A stretch of DNA of 64,000 nucleotides from Clusia tigrina (taxonomy: Eukaryota; Arthropoda; Insecta; Diptera; Clusiidae), in contig OV050030.1 in NCBI GenBank assembly GCA_920105625.2, positions 106,237,698-106,301,697 on the forward strand, in the 5' to 3' direction. Shown piece by piece: positions 11,418 through 23,572 of the stretch. The notes under the pieces were generated by a model. That model searched no databases. It saw nothing but the letters and a program-made list of their open reading frames with translations, and had not been told where the DNA came from. The position numbers and the translations under genes are program-made. The number at the start of each line of letters is the position of its first letter. The first letter of the stretch is position 1.

Positions 11418-14400
11418 CCTTCACCATTCCATGGCTGCCTCAGCAGCCCTGATCCTCCACCTGACTCAAAAAGGAGAGGAACTCATACTGGTCCAAGAAC
11501 CTTGGGTCGTAAATGATCAGGTTCGCGGACTCACTACAAGCGGATACCGCACAGTATTCGTGCAGGATCGAGGTAAACCCAGAGCCTGTATTCTCGTTAA
11601 GAACAATATTAACGCTCTTCTTCTTCACAGGTTTAGCGACAAGGATAATGTAGCCATGGTTATTTCCACCAACACCATGGCTATATGGATCGTCAGCAGC
11701 TACATGGCGCATGACCACGGGCTGACGCCGCCTCCGGATGCTGTAAGGCTACTGGTAGAGGAGGCTAATAGAAAGCGCATCCCGGTAGTCATCGGGGCCG
11801 ATGCCAATGCCCATCACGAGGTGTGGGGCAGCACGGATACCAACGAGCGGGGTGAGTCACTCTTTGATTTTATTATTACTAACGACTTAGTAATTACTAA
11901 CAGGGGGAGAGAGCCAACCTTCATTGCATCAAATAGAAGGGAGGTTCTCGATCTAACTCTTGGTAATAATCACTCGTCTCACCTTATTTCGAGCTGGCGC
12001 GTTCTGCAGGAATGCTCCTTCTCGGACCACTGTTACATCTGTTTTAGAATTGCGATCTCAGATACGTTAGATACGGCTGAGCGCAAAAGACACACTAACA
12101 GGAAAAGAACTGACTGGACACGATTCCAGACCATTATGGAGTCGGGCCTGCAGTCGACTCCTCCCACGATCAATAATCACCTCGATATAGATCGAGCGGT
12201 TGAAACCATTACAGCACTATTTAACTCTGCTGCCAAATCAGCCTGCAACTTCCCGAAACCAAGAGGAAAACCAAAACCCCCTTGGTGGAATTCGGAAATT
12301 GCCGAGCTACGAAAAGTATGTCGCAAGCTCTTCAACAGAGCCAAAGCCACTAATGACTGGCTCCCTTTCAAAGACAAACAAAGGGAACTCAAGTATATGG
12401 TTAGGAGATCCAAACGAGCGTCTTGGCGTGACTTCTGTGGCAACATAGAAAGCTCGTCCGAGACAAGTAGACTCCGGAGGATTCTCAATACCACCCCTCG
12501 GGCTCTGGAATGCATTCAGAGATCGGATGGTACCTGGACCGACTCTGAAACCGACACTTTGGACGCCCTAATAGAAACACACTTCCCGGGGAATGAAATC
12601 TTTGTGGATTGCAGGTCTTTTAACACCAACCACTCTTTAAGTCACTCAACCCAATTTCAATTGACCAACACGCATATCCAGTGGGCCATCAACAGCTTTA
12701 AGCCTTTTAAATCTCCCGGGCCTGATGGTATCATTCCCGCGGACATTCAGCACACTGCAAGTGCGGTTGCGCCCTGGCTACTGCATATTTACAATGCATG
12801 CCTAAGATGGTCGCACATTCCCATAAGCTGGAGAGAAGCTCGAGTAGTTTTCATCCCTAAAGCGGGAAAGTCGACCCACACCAAGCCTAAGGACTATAGG
12901 CCAATTAGCCTGTCCTCCTTTCTTTTGAAAACACTGGAAAGAGTCCTTGATATACATATCAGGAGCTCTATCAATTCCACGTGCTTTTCCAAATCACAAC
13001 ATGCCTACACTAAAGGCAAGTCTGTGGAAACAGCGCTTCACGTGCTCATTGAGCAAGTAGAGAAATCTCTTGCCAACAAAGAATATACCCTTGCAGTATT
13101 TCTCGATATAGAAGTGGCATTCAACAATATTTGTCCCTCCGCCATCACGAAATCCTTGGTAAACCTGAACCTGGACCCCAGCTTGGTTAGGTTCATCGAA
13201 CAGCTACTGAAAACACGCGTCATTAGCTCCTCAATAGGAAACGTACATGCTAAAAGGACTGTCAAGAGAGGTACTCCACAAGGCGGTGTGCTCTCACCCC
13301 TCATATGGAACTTGACAGTGAACACACTACTTAGGAGATTAGATCAGACCGGCTGCAACACTATAGCTTATGCGGACGACATTGCTATCTCTGTTTCCGG
13401 TAAGTATCTGTCAACACTATCAGAAAAGCTAAACTACACTCTTAGCATTCTGTCCCAATGGTGTCTCGAAGTTGGCCTAGATGTCAACCCTTCCAAAACT
13501 GAGGTCATGCTCTTCACCAGGAAGCACAAAATACCAAGTTTTGACCTACCCAAACTTAATGGGAACACGCTTAGCCTAAGCAATAGCGTCAAGTATCTAG
13601 GTTTGATCCTGGACCCTAAGCTCTATTGGAAAGCAAATTTGGCGGAGAGGGTACGTAAAGCCACGTGTGCTCTGTACTGCTGCAAGAGGGCCGTGGGTAC
13701 AACATGGGGCGTCCATCCTCGAACCATGTTCTGGCTCTATGCGGCGGTGGTTGAGCCGTACTTTCTCTACGGCGCTGTCTTCTGGTGGCCCGCTACCGAC
13801 AAGGCGGCGAACCTAAAACCTCTTGACAAGGTTAGAAGAACAGCAGCGGTTATGAGTACCACCTCCACCAAAGCTCTATTTGCATTCCTACATTGGTTGC
13901 CCACTAGGCTTCTGGTTAGGCAACAAGCAAAATGCTCGGCAACCAGACTCAATTCAATATCGCGTTGGACTAGACTGAATCTGGGCCACGCCAATATTCT
14001 GATGCAGGACACGCCCGTACAGGCGGACGTTGAAGTATGCGATGTGTTGATACGCATATTCACGGACAGTCAGGCGGCAGTCAAGTCACTGGCTGGTGTT
14101 TTCACTACCTCTAAGCTTGTACTCGACTGCCGCTCCTCCCTGAACGTCGTTTCAGGTAACTCACAAGTTCACATATGCTGGGTGCCTGGACATAGCGACA
14201 TTCCAGGAAACTGCGAGGCCGATGAATTGGCCAAAATAGGTACGCTACTCCCTGACATCTCCCCCTCCTTTGATGTAGGTGTCCCACTGGCCACGGTCAA
14301 ATGGGCCATAAAACATGACTACCTTGAGGCAGCTAAAAAAGCCTGGGTAAATGAACATACCTGTAGTGTTGCCAGACAAACTTGGAGCACTATCGACATT

Positions 14401-14715
14401 AGGCGTACTAGTCAGCTACTCAATATCAGCAGGAACTCCATCGGCACTATAATAAATGTGCTCACGGGACACTGCCTGATCGGGAAACACGCTGAAAGAT
14501 TAGCACTGCCCCACAATGACTTCTGTCGCAGCTGTGGCTCTGAGGAGGAGGAAGAAACAGTACTTCATCTCATGTGTCAGTGCCCAGCTCTGGCCAGGCG
14601 TAGATTAAAATTCCTAGGCTCATCTTTCTTCACTTCCTTAACCGAACTATCTTCCATCAACATCAAGGACATAGCCAGGTTCATTTCGGAATCACTGTGG
14701 TTCCCAAAATTCTAG
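11395..14715 (+). CDS. LINE ORF2: endonuclease, reverse transcriptase, partial RNase H
   Basis: This is a 1106-residue retrotransposition enzyme. Endonuclease (1-230): [28 protein letters not shown] and [10 protein letters not shown]. Reverse transcriptase (about 430-760): [22 protein letters not shown], motif [27 protein letters not shown] and catalytic AYADDIAI. RNase H (about 880-950): [12 protein letters not shown] and [18 protein letters not shown]. The first half of RNase H, which should bring the first two acidic residues, is missing; the sequence jumps from EVCDVLIR to IFTDSQ, so this domain is probably dead. A C-terminal knuckle (C-x2-C-x9-H-x4-C) is near 1043-1061. The ATG overlaps the ORF1 end, suggesting translation by re-initiation. 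Confidence 0.88.
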   Translation: MVRVLQINLHHSMAASAALILHLTQKGEELILVQEPWVVNDQVRGLTTSGYRTVFVQDRGKPRACILVKNNINALLLHRFSDKDNVAMVISTNTMAIWIVSSYMAHDHGLTPPPDAVRLLVEEANRKRIPVVIGADANAHHEVWGSTDTNERGESLFDFIITNDLVITNRGREPTFIASNRREVLDLTLGNNHSSHLISSWRVLQECSFSDHCYICFRIAISDTLDTAERKRHTNRKRTDWTRFQTIMESGLQSTPPTINNHLDIDRAVETITALFNSAAKSACNFPKPRGKPKPPWWNSEIAELRKVCRKLFNRAKATNDWLPFKDKQRELKYMVRRSKRASWRDFCGNIESSSETSRLRRILNTTPRALECIQRSDGTWTDSETDTLDALIETHFPGNEIFVDCRSFNTNHSLSHSTQFQLTNTHIQWAINSFKPFKSPGPDGIIPADIQHTASAVAPWLLHIYNACLRWSHIPISWREARVVFIPKAGKSTHTKPKDYRPISLSSFLLKTLERVLDIHIRSSINSTCFSKSQHAYTKGKSVETALHVLIEQVEKSLANKEYTLAVFLDIEVAFNNICPSAITKSLVNLNLDPSLVRFIEQLLKTRVISSSIGNVHAKRTVKRGTPQGGVLSPLIWNLTVNTLLRRLDQTGCNTIAYADDIAISVSGKYLSTLSEKLNYTLSILSQWCLEVGLDVNPSKTEVMLFTRKHKIPSFDLPKLNGNTLSLSNSVKYLGLILDPKLYWKANLAERVRKATCALYCCKRAVGTTWGVHPRTMFWLYAAVVEPYFLYGAVFWWPATDKAANLKPLDKVRRTAAVMSTTSTKALFAFLHWLPTRLLVRQQAKCSATRLNSISRWTRLNLGHANILMQDTPVQADVEVCDVLIRIFTDSQAAVKSLAGVFTTSKLVLDCRSSLNVVSGNSQVHICWVPGHSDIPGNCEADELAKIGTLLPDISPSFDVGVPLATVKWAIKHDYLEAAKKAWVNEHTCSVARQTWSTIDIRRTSQLLNISRNSIGTIINVLTGHCLIGKHAERLALPHNDFCRSCGSEEEEETVLHLMCQCPALARRRLKFLGSSFFTSLTELSSINIKDIARFISESLWFPKF

Positions 14716-14813
14716 ACGGGGGAGTCGCGTCGTCACAGTGTGGTACCACAACGAGGCATTCTATGTGCTTAAGTGTGCTTTTTGCGACAAAGGCTGCCAC
14801 TCCTACCTACCTA

Positions 14814-15227
<414 letters not shown>

Positions 15228-15228
<1 letters not shown>

Positions 15229-15240
15229 GGCGCCCAACGC
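15228..15240 (+). promoter_or_regulatory. Primer-binding site, tRNA-Lys
   Basis: TGGCGCCCAACG directly follows the 5' LTR and is complementary to the 3' end of insect tRNA-Lys(CTT) with CCA. This is the known primer of gypsy-type errantiviruses. Confidence 0.85.
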
Positions 15241-15572
15241 CCTTATATAAATACGTAGTAAAATATTATGTAAGTGAAGTGATCATTTTGCCTTTAAAAA
15301 TTGGTTATGCCTGTCCACAGTGAGTGTTAGCCGTTGAGTTTATTAGTTTTGTGAGATTTAAATAAATAAAATACAAACCAAAATTTGTATAAAAACCAAA
15401 AAAAAATTTTTTTCCTCTCAAATCCCGAAAAAATAATACGTTATATGTGTGTTTTTAGTTTTGTGAGATTTCAATAAAAAAATATAAATTAAAATTCGTA
15501 TATAATCCAAAAAATTTTTTTTTACAAATCCCAAAAAATAATACGTTATATTTATGTGTGTTTTGCAACTTG

Positions 15573-16844
15573 ATGTTTAAGTCACGAAAATTAACATACA
15601 GTAGTGACGAAGATTTGATTCCTTCGTACCGAGAAAATAAAATAAATAATAATATGAGTGAACAGGTAGCAAACCTGGAAGCCCAAATGCGTGCGTGCCT
15701 TGCACAACAAACGCAAATTTTCGAACAAAAATTAGCAGCGGTTACAGAACAGCTCAATAGTCTTAGGGGGGCTGCGCCAGAGGTGGAGGTATATATGGCG
15801 ACTGATATTATACCAAGCCAAAAATGCGAGGAGCCTCTAGACATTGTAAAGTCCATTCCCGAGTTTGATGGGAAACAAGAAAGTTACGTCTCATGGAGAC
15901 AAGCGGCAAACACAGCCTATAAAGTTTTCGAGCCCCACAACGGCAGCTCTAGGCATTATCAAGACATTGCTATTATTCGCAATAAAATAAGAGGACCGGC
16001 AGACGCAGTGCTTGCATCTTTTATTCCCTTCCTCAATTTTAATGCAATTATTGCAAGATTAGATTTCACATTTGCAGACAAAACACCGATCCATGTGATC
16101 CAACAGAATCTTAACACTTTAAGACAAGGTGATCTGACTATCTTAAAATATTATGACGAGGTAGAAAGGAATTTAACCTTATTGACAAATAAAACACTAA
16201 TGACCTATGACTCGGCCGCAGCGGCAGTTCTTAATGAAAAATATAGAACCGACGCGCTGCACACATTCGTCTCCGGATTAAAAAAATCGTTAAAGTGGTC
16301 TGTTTTCCCAGCTCTGCCGCGCGACTTGCCAACCGCCTTGGCACTAGCGCAGGAGGCAGAATCAAGTAATGATAGAGGTATTTTCATGGCAAATTATGCC
16401 AAGCACACTGAGGAAAAATTTCAAAATCAAAAATCCGGGGGTCAACGGTCTCAGGGTTGGCGTCCAAACAGACAACAAGAAAATGAAGGGAATTCCCAAC
16501 AAAAGAGTCCATTCTTTGAAAAAGGAAATCAGAGACAACCGGGAAGTTCAAAGGAACGCTTTCAAAAACCACAGTGGCAAGGTGCCGAGCCGATGGATGT
16601 AGATTCATCATCGCGCTTTAGACAGCCAACCCAGGCTCAAAACTTTAAAAAAAATCAAAACTATGGGGACCAATCAATGCGGAGTCGCCAAAAAGTAAAT
16701 CATCTGCCTCAAGAGCAAAGCGATGACAACTATGAAGCACAGTCACAGTCGGAAGCAACAGCTTTGGATGATGAGTTATCCGAAGCTGAAAGTTGTAATT
16801 TTTTAGGGGTAACTCCCTGCTTCCGTACATCACACGTACAGTAG
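15573..16844 (+). CDS. Errantivirus-like Gag
   Basis: A capsid-type protein of about 423 residues. The ATG at 15573 is the first in frame, and another at 15654 begins MSEQVANLEAQ. An early coiled-coil-like region (about 30-70) is followed by a Ty3/gypsy capsid core containing IPEFDGKQESYVSWR, LDFTFADKTPIHVIQQ and HTFVSGLKKSLKW, and then a Q/N/R-rich tail without CCHC knuckles, as is usual in errantiviruses. The frame is intact. Its last codons overlap the pol frame at a slippery heptamer. Confidence 0.85.
   Translation: MFKSRKLTYSSDEDLIPSYRENKINNNMSEQVANLEAQMRACLAQQTQIFEQKLAAVTEQLNSLRGAAPEVEVYMATDIIPSQKCEEPLDIVKSIPEFDGKQESYVSWRQAANTAYKVFEPHNGSSRHYQDIAIIRNKIRGPADAVLASFIPFLNFNAIIARLDFTFADKTPIHVIQQNLNTLRQGDLTILKYYDEVERNLTLLTNKTLMTYDSAAAAVLNEKYRTDALHTFVSGLKKSLKWSVFPALPRDLPTALALAQEAESSNDRGIFMANYAKHTEEKFQNQKSGGQRSQGWRPNRQQENEGNSQQKSPFFEKGNQRQPGSSKERFQKPQWQGAEPMDVDSSSRFRQPTQAQNFKKNQNYGDQSMRSRQKVNHLPQEQSDDNYEAQSQSEATALDDELSEAESCNFLGVTPCFRTSHVQ
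16799..16805 (+). promoter_or_regulatory. Candidate -1 ribosomal frameshift site (gag-pol)
   Basis: The heptamer T TTT TTA is in phase with gag codons AAT-TTT-TTA. The pol frame is -1 relative to gag and open immediately after, leading to the protease motif LIDTGAS. U UUU UUA is a canonical -1 slippery sequence. A downstream stem-loop was not evaluated. Confidence 0.7.
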
Positions 16845-19735
16845 CGGGACAAACCATTAGGCTCCTTATTGATACAGGAGCATCTAAAAATTATATAAAA
16901 CCACTTTCCGGACTGGCACACTTCGTGCCCGTCAACAAGACATTCCAAGTAAGATCACTCCATGGGCACACAAAAATTGAACAAAAGTGCCCCATTTTTT
17001 TATTTAACGTAAAATCATATTTTTTTATTTTGAAAAATCTTAACGAATTCGACGGCATAATTGGCCTAGATTTATTAAAACAAGTAAACGCCAAAATTGA
17101 CTTTACGAAAAATTGCATTAAGCACGATAACGGTTTAGAGCCGATCAAATTCATGAAATGTCAAAACGTGAATTTTATTAAAATTAATGACGACGATGTT
17201 CCCATCGCCGTCAGAAATTCATTTAATAAAATGATTGATCAAACGGTCAAAGCATTTGCGGACGTTAACGAGTCCCTCCCACACAACATAAACACTGTTG
17301 CCACCATACGGACAGACGGTGAACCAGTGTACTCCAAGTTGTACCCATACCCAATGGGAGTGTCTGAATTTGTCAACGCAGAAGTTAAACTACTTCTAGC
17401 GAATGACATTATAAGACCGTCCAAATCGCCTTATAACAATCCACTGTGGGTTGTCGACAAAAAGGGTGTCGACGAAATAGGCCATAAATTAAAGCGTTTT
17501 GTGATCGATTTTCGTAAGCTAAACCAAAAAACAACGGACGACAAATACCCTATCCCAACAATTTCGACAACACTGTTAAATATGGGCGAGGCACAATATT
17601 TTACAGCATTGGACCTCAAATCAGGTTTCCACCAAATTGAATTGGCTGAAAAAGACAGAAAAGACTGCATTCTCTGTCAACAACGGGAAGTACGAATTTT
17701 GCAGACTTCCCTTTGGGCTGAAAAACGCCCCAAGCATATTTCAGAGGGCAATAGATGATGTCCTCAGGGATCAAATCGGGAAAACATGTTACGTCTATGT
17801 GGATGATGTAATAATTTTCTCATTGAACAAAGAAGACCACGTCAAACATATCGAGTGGGTCTTGAAAAGCCTTCGAGACGCAGGCATGAGGGTCTCCCAA
17901 GAAAAGTCCAAGTTCTTCAAAAAGAGCGTAGAGTATTTGGGATTCAGTGTGCTCAGAGGCGGAATCCAAACATCACCTGCAAAAGTACAGGCCATAAAGG
18001 ATTTTCAGCCTCCAAAAACCTTGTTCGGTCTCAGATCATTTTTGGGGCTAGCAAGTTATTATAGGTGTTTTATAGTAGGATTTGCCGCTATCGCGAAACC
18101 CCTAACGGACGTCCTAAAAGGTGAAAACGGCAAAATAAGCGCCAATCATTCAAGAAAAATAAAACTTGAATTGACCCCAAACCAACTTGAAGCCTTTAAC
18201 AAGTTGAAAGAAACACTAGCATCCGAAGACGTGATACTAAAATATCCTGTCTACAAAAAACCATTTGATCTAACGACAGATGCGTCGGGTCATGGCCTTG
18301 GAGCTGCGTTGTCTCAGGGCGGACGCCCTATTACCATGATTTCACGAACATTACGCGATAATGAATTAAACTTCGCTACAAACGAGCGAGAAGTTCTCGC
18401 TATTGTATGGGCTCTAAAAAATCTCCGAAATTATTTATACGGAGTAAAAAATTGGAACATTTTCACAGACCACCAACCCCTGACATTTGCAGTGTCGGAT
18501 AAAAATCCGAACGCAAAAATAAAACGTTGGAAAGCTTTTATCGATGAGCACAATGCCAACATTATTTACAAACCTGGCAAAGAGAATTTCGTGGCAGACG
18601 CCTTGTCCCGCCAGAAGGTTAACGCCCTATACTCTGCAGATTCAGATGTTGCCACTGTGCACAGCGAAGAATCTCTCACGTACACTATAGAGACCACAGA
18701 AAAACCGGTTAACTGCTTCAGAAACCAAATAGTAATCGAGGAAGGTAACACCCTTTTAGTAAAAACGTTCATTTTTTTTAAAGAAAAAACCAGACGCGTT
18801 ATTCAGTTCACTGACCGAAACACTCTCTTACAATCCTTACATGATGTGGTAAAGGTGGACGTGGTTAACGCGATACATTGCGAATTGCCCATCTTAGCCT
18901 TTATCCAACACCAGTTAGTTGAAGCATTTCCCTCAACTACATTCAGATATACTAAAAGTATTGTAACAGATATAACTGACAGAACAGAACAGAGAGAAAT
19001 CGCCACGGCAGAGCATAACCGAGCTCATCGCGCAGCCCAAGAAAATGTGAAACAAATACTTCGCGACAATTTTTTCCCCAAAATGAGCCGGTTAGCAACA
19101 GAAATAGCCGCAAATTGTAAAATATGTGCCATGGGTAAATATAATCGACACCCTGTAAAACAATCAATGGGAAAAACTCCAATACCGTCTTACGCAGGGG
19201 AAATATTACATGTCGATATTTATTCCAGTGATCAGAAATATTTTCTGACTTGTATCGACAAATTCTCTAAGTTTGCATCTGTTCCAGCTATTCGTTCACG
19301 CGCAATCGTAGACATCAAAGCGCCCATCCTGCAGCTCATAAACTTGTTTCCCAAGACAAACATTATTTACTGTGACAACGAAAAATCCTTAAATTCGGAA
19401 ACCATTAGATCAATACTGAAAAATAATTTCGATATTTAGATTTCAAATGCACCACCTCTGCATAGTACTTCTAACGGACAAGTTGAACGATTTCATAGTA
19501 CCCTCGGAGATATAGGTGGTTGCTTAAGAATGGATAAACAATTAACCGATACCGTTGACACTGTTCTCCTCGCAACCATAAGATCCAATAGATCGATACA
19601 CTCTGTGACAGATAAAAAGCCAATAGAAACCATTCATTCGACGCCCATGGAACTTACAAATCAAATTAAGAACAGAATCACGTCGGCACAGGAAAAAAAA
19701 CTTGCAAAAACAAACAGAGACAGGGTTAATTAGAC
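16806..19735 (+). pseudogene. Errantivirus-like Pol (protease, RT, RNase H, integrase), broken
   Basis: The domains in order are: retropepsin (LIDTGASKNYI near 16870); reverse transcriptase (FTALDLKSGFHQ, catalytic YVYVDDVIIF near 17800); RNase H (DLTTDASGHGLGAAL, FTDHQPL); and integrase, with a zinc-binding H-x3-H...C-x2-C block near 19010-19130, catalytic Asp in LHVDIY and in YCDNEKS, and the Glu block NGQVERFHS beyond the stop. The gene is broken three times: a frameshift near 17665-17690 inside the RT, a TAG at 19437-19439 between the second and third integrase catalytic residues, and another TAG near 19731. Confidence 0.85.
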
Positions 19736-19757
19736 ATACCAAGTAGGGGAAAAAGTT

Positions 19758-20693
19758 TTGCTTAAATCAAACAAAAGATTAGGAAATAAACTATCACCTT
19801 TGCGCTCAGAAGAAATAATAGACACATTGAAAGTTCACCACAGACATGCCCGCAGCATAAACCTGCTGGGATCCGCACTAAAAGTAATTACCGGCACTCC
19901 GGATTTTGACGACTGGGAACAGATTAAGTTTCGACAAAGACAGTTAGTAGAATCAGAAAACAGGCAAGTTGAAATAAACACCAAGTTCCAAACACGGCTT
20001 AACGAAATTACAAGGTCCTTAAATATGATTCGAAAAACGGATGATACCGATACCGAGCATTTATATGAAATAATTTTAGCAAAAAACAGAATAATTATTA
20101 ATAATTTAGAAGACTTAATTTTCTCCATAACTTTGGCAAAGATAAACTTAATCAGCCCTCTTATTCTGGACAGCGTAGATATCAAGCAATTGGCAAATGA
20201 ACACCTCACAAATATCAGTATAGCAGACATTTTGGAAGTATCCAGCATTAAAGCTTTTCAAAATTCCGATATGTTACATTTCTTAATCAAATATCCTATA
20301 CCTAAATTAGTGTGTAAAAAAATTAACATTTATCCAATACAGCACAGAAGGGTAATTTTAGATCTAGGAAACAGTAGCACGGTGGCCGATTGTGGTGCGC
20401 AAACCTTCGCCGTTTCTGAATGTGACGCCGCTCTAAGCACCACCTTCTGCAAGAGACTGCAAACTCGAACTTGCGCTCAACAACTGGTATCTGGAACCGT
20501 CGCACATTGCGTCACTCGCCCTGGATATCTAGAACCGGTAACTCTGGTTGACGAAGGCCTTCTTATCATCAACGACGCAACTATCAAAGTTGAAGATTGC
20601 AATGGCATCAGTCAGCTGGTCACCGGAACGTATTTGGCGACCTACGACGACCGCATCTACTTGAACGGCACATTACGGCACATTATATGTTAA
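19758..20693 (+). pseudogene. Errantivirus-like Env remnant, fused to integrase end
   Basis: The first ~15 residues resemble the integrase C-terminus. A dibasic-type cleavage motif RHARS then leads into a hydrophobic fusion-peptide-like INLLGSALKVITG, a long helical region and a cysteine-rich ectodomain. The usual signal peptide and N-terminal subunit are absent, so an internal deletion appears to have joined pol to env. A stop ends the frame at 20693. A hydrophobic anchor and basic tail can be seen in another frame at about 20839-20995, running into the LTR. The copy is non-functional as it stands. The assignment to the insect errantivirus/baculovirus F-like group is by motif only. Confidence 0.72.
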
Positions 20694-20978
20694 CCATCGT
20701 GGCGTTCTGAAGAAAAAACCCGCCGTCTCCGCCTCGTCTCAAATAATCTAAGTCTACTCCTCCTTCCTCCACGACCTCAGCCTGAAAAATCTTCAACATG
20801 GTAGCAATCTACAAACTGAACTAACATCAAGACCAATACTGAGCAGCTGTCTGACTCTTGCCATTGCCCTACTCTGCTATGGTGGCATCTGTGCAGTCCG
20901 TCGATATCTAACTCGTAAACGCCGAATCGAACATACGGCGCCCTTACGGGAAACCGCGGACGGCTTCCACTTAACGCC

Positions 20979-20984
20979 GGGAGG

Positions 20985-20986
<2 letters not shown>
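20979..20986 (+). promoter_or_regulatory. Polypurine tract before 3' LTR
   Basis: A short purine run (GGGAGGAG) ends at the AGTTAAC start of the 3' LTR, as expected for plus-strand priming. It is weak by length. Confidence 0.5.
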
Positions 20987-21377
<391 letters not shown>

Positions 21378-21379
21378 AT

Positions 21380-21778
21380 CCTATCTTCGATTTTTTGTCT
21401 ATCTCGTGGCGTAGCGTATGGTAGCGTCGTCCTTTCATGGGCCTTTTCAGTTTCGGGAACAAGAAAAAGTCACAGGGGGCCAGGTCTGGGAAATACGGTG
21501 GCTGCGGCATTATTACAGTGTTATTTTTGGTCAAAAATTCGCGCACAAGTAATCATGTGTGAGCAGGGGCATTATCATGATGCAAAAGCCAATTTTTTTT
21601 CTTCCACAAATCCGGGCGTCTCTAGCGGATTGCTTCTCGCAAATTGCGCTTTACTTGAAGATAATATTCCTTATTGACCGCTCTACCCTGCGGCAAGATT
21701 TCATAATGCACTACACCCCTGCAATCATAGAAAACTGTCAACAAAACCTTCGACCGAAGTTGGCGTGCTTGGCAATCT
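21380..21778 (-). pseudogene. mariner transposase fragment
   Basis: This is the middle to C-terminal part of a mariner-type (DD34D) transposase, the enzyme that cuts and pastes elements at TA sites. On the minus strand the pieces are VFYDCRGVVHYEILPQG, NKEYYLQV, the catalytic WLLHHDNAPAHT, then NTVIMPQPPYFPDLAPCDFFLFPKLKRPMKG, which carries the last catalytic Asp. Two in-frame stops lie between these blocks. The N-terminal DNA-binding part is absent, and no terminal repeats are seen. It retains the catalytic core that the mariner at 47228-48170 has lost. Confidence 0.82.
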
Positions 21779-21780
21779 AA

Positions 21781-22020
21781 GATCATATTTTAAAGCCTGT
21801 TTAATGCGGTAATGGATTATTTACTTTATTTTGTTATACAAAGTACCCATTAATTTTCTCTTTTGTCAACCTCGAGGTGTAGGTTGCTCGGGACATAATG
21901 GGAGATCATAATGTTGTTCGTGAAAATACTTTGGATATTCTTAGTCTATTTTAGGGACATATCCTATATCCGATTCATCAGATATATCAACTTTGAAATT
22001 TTCTAAATCACTCCAATTAC
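21781..22020 (-). pseudogene. Polinton polymerase relic, inverted copy
   Basis: Reverse-complemented, this matches 2345-2625 along its length, including the acidic block ending EID/KID followed by the same TAA stop and the HNDLPLCPE block. It lies directly against the right-hand BEL element, mirroring the left arm minus about 300 bp. Confidence 0.65.
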
Positions 22021-22085
22021 GTGTATTACGAGTAAAGCTGTATTTTATATTTGGATATTTTACCACTGGAATAGGGCACCACACG

Positions 22086-23361
22086 TGTTGATTTAAGGGC
22101 CGGCAGCGAAGTCTATTGTAACTGAGTTCTCTGACGCAGAGTCGGGAACTAACGTTTGGTGACTCCTGTGATGACTTGATTGCTCCCAGAACATTTCCTT
22201 GTGGCTGCTACTCGAATTGCGAAATTTGCCAAGATGAAGGTATATAAGGTTAGAGGGAAACACATAACCCATATCAGTGCGACTTTGGCGTTTTGCTGCT
22301 GATAACTGCGTCGACGGCGACTGCGGTGGGCGTGTTGCTGCTAAGAGCTGCGAATACTGCATTTGGATTGGCGCTACTGCTGTTTTGGAACCCTGACGAT
22401 TGGCTGCAAAGGTGAGAGCAATTTTTTTATTTTTGTGTATTGGTCGACTATTGTGAAAATGACTCTAGCTTCTGAGAGCATTGCAGAGCAGCAAGTACTA
22501 CAAGTTTTTGTATATGGGTACTTTTGTTTGGTGAAAGTTTATGAGAAGCTTAATGATACAGTGGCATGGGGGTGTATATGTATGTAAGTTTATTAAGTAT
22601 GAGTGTAATATTTTATTTGTTTACGGAATTGCCGTAAATGCAAAGTTTCACATTAACAAACAATATGAAACTTTACAGCCCGCTGTTAGTAAAAGAGAAC
22701 AGAAACAACATGCAATTTACACATCCACCCCAGTACTACCACTTCTTGCAGCGCGCTAGCAAAAGCTATTAAAAAGATTTACCATCTGACAAACATAAAT
22801 ATTTCACTACTTGTTTTGTGGAAAACAAAAGTAAAGCAATGCAAGTGACAAATTTAAAGAAGTCCGCTTGCATACACACTTTGTTGGTGCACTTTACGAA
22901 AATAAAGCGAAGTCAGTATGGTGTGGCCTTGGTTTAACAAGCCAAGACAAATGAAAGCAACAACAAGCTCTGACGAGAGATCGTTGACCGACGGATATGC
23001 GCCGGTAAGTGACTGCATTTCCACTAGTACTCGTATGTTGTTTACTAATTTTGTTTAGTTAGCTTTGTTTATATTGTTAATTAAGCAATTTATAATATAT
23101 ATTAGTAGGTATAAATCTATAATCAAGTCAGTCATTCTGAAATCACCAAAAGATTCAAAAATCATTGATTTTCTAAAAACGTTCTTGTTTCAGCCAGTTG
23201 TAACCAGTTAAAGTGCTGGTGGCAACGAAATCCACGCCAGCTACTACCAGTTAAGGTGCTGGTAGTAACTAATTCCAAGGCATCCAATCTTCAATCGGTT
23301 CAAATGCTAATTGAAGATCTTGGGCCTTAACAAAGTGGAGCCAACTGGGATTGCACGAACA
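22086..23361 (+). repeat. BEL/Pao 5' LTR (right copy)
   Basis: It starts TGTTGATTT and ends CA three bases before the primer-binding site. Similarity with the left copy extends outwards to about 22025, so the true start may be slightly upstream. A third partial copy is at 44392-44670. Confidence 0.68.
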
Positions 23362-23364
23362 TTT

Positions 23365-23383
23365 TGGTGACCCCGACGTGATT
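23365..23383 (+). promoter_or_regulatory. Primer-binding site, tRNA-Trp
   Basis: TGGTGACCCCGACGTGATT is complementary to the 3' end of metazoan tRNA-Trp including CCA, with no mismatch that I can see. Confidence 0.78.
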
Positions 23384-23572
23384 CAACAAGGATCACGAAC
23401 AAGAAGCAGCCGTCAGGACACCAGAAGCAGTCTACGGCCAACAGAAGCAGCTGTCAGGTCAGCAGAGGCAGTCTTCGGCCAATAGAAGCAGCCGTCAGGA
23501 CAACAGAAGCAGCCAACAGCCAAAAGAAGCAGCCACCAGGACAAGAGAAGCAGTCTGTGGCAAACGACAACA

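Noticed and set aside
21380..21778. Mariner fragment as a domesticated host gene
   Set aside because: It contains in-frame stops, no DNA-binding domain and no splice signals.
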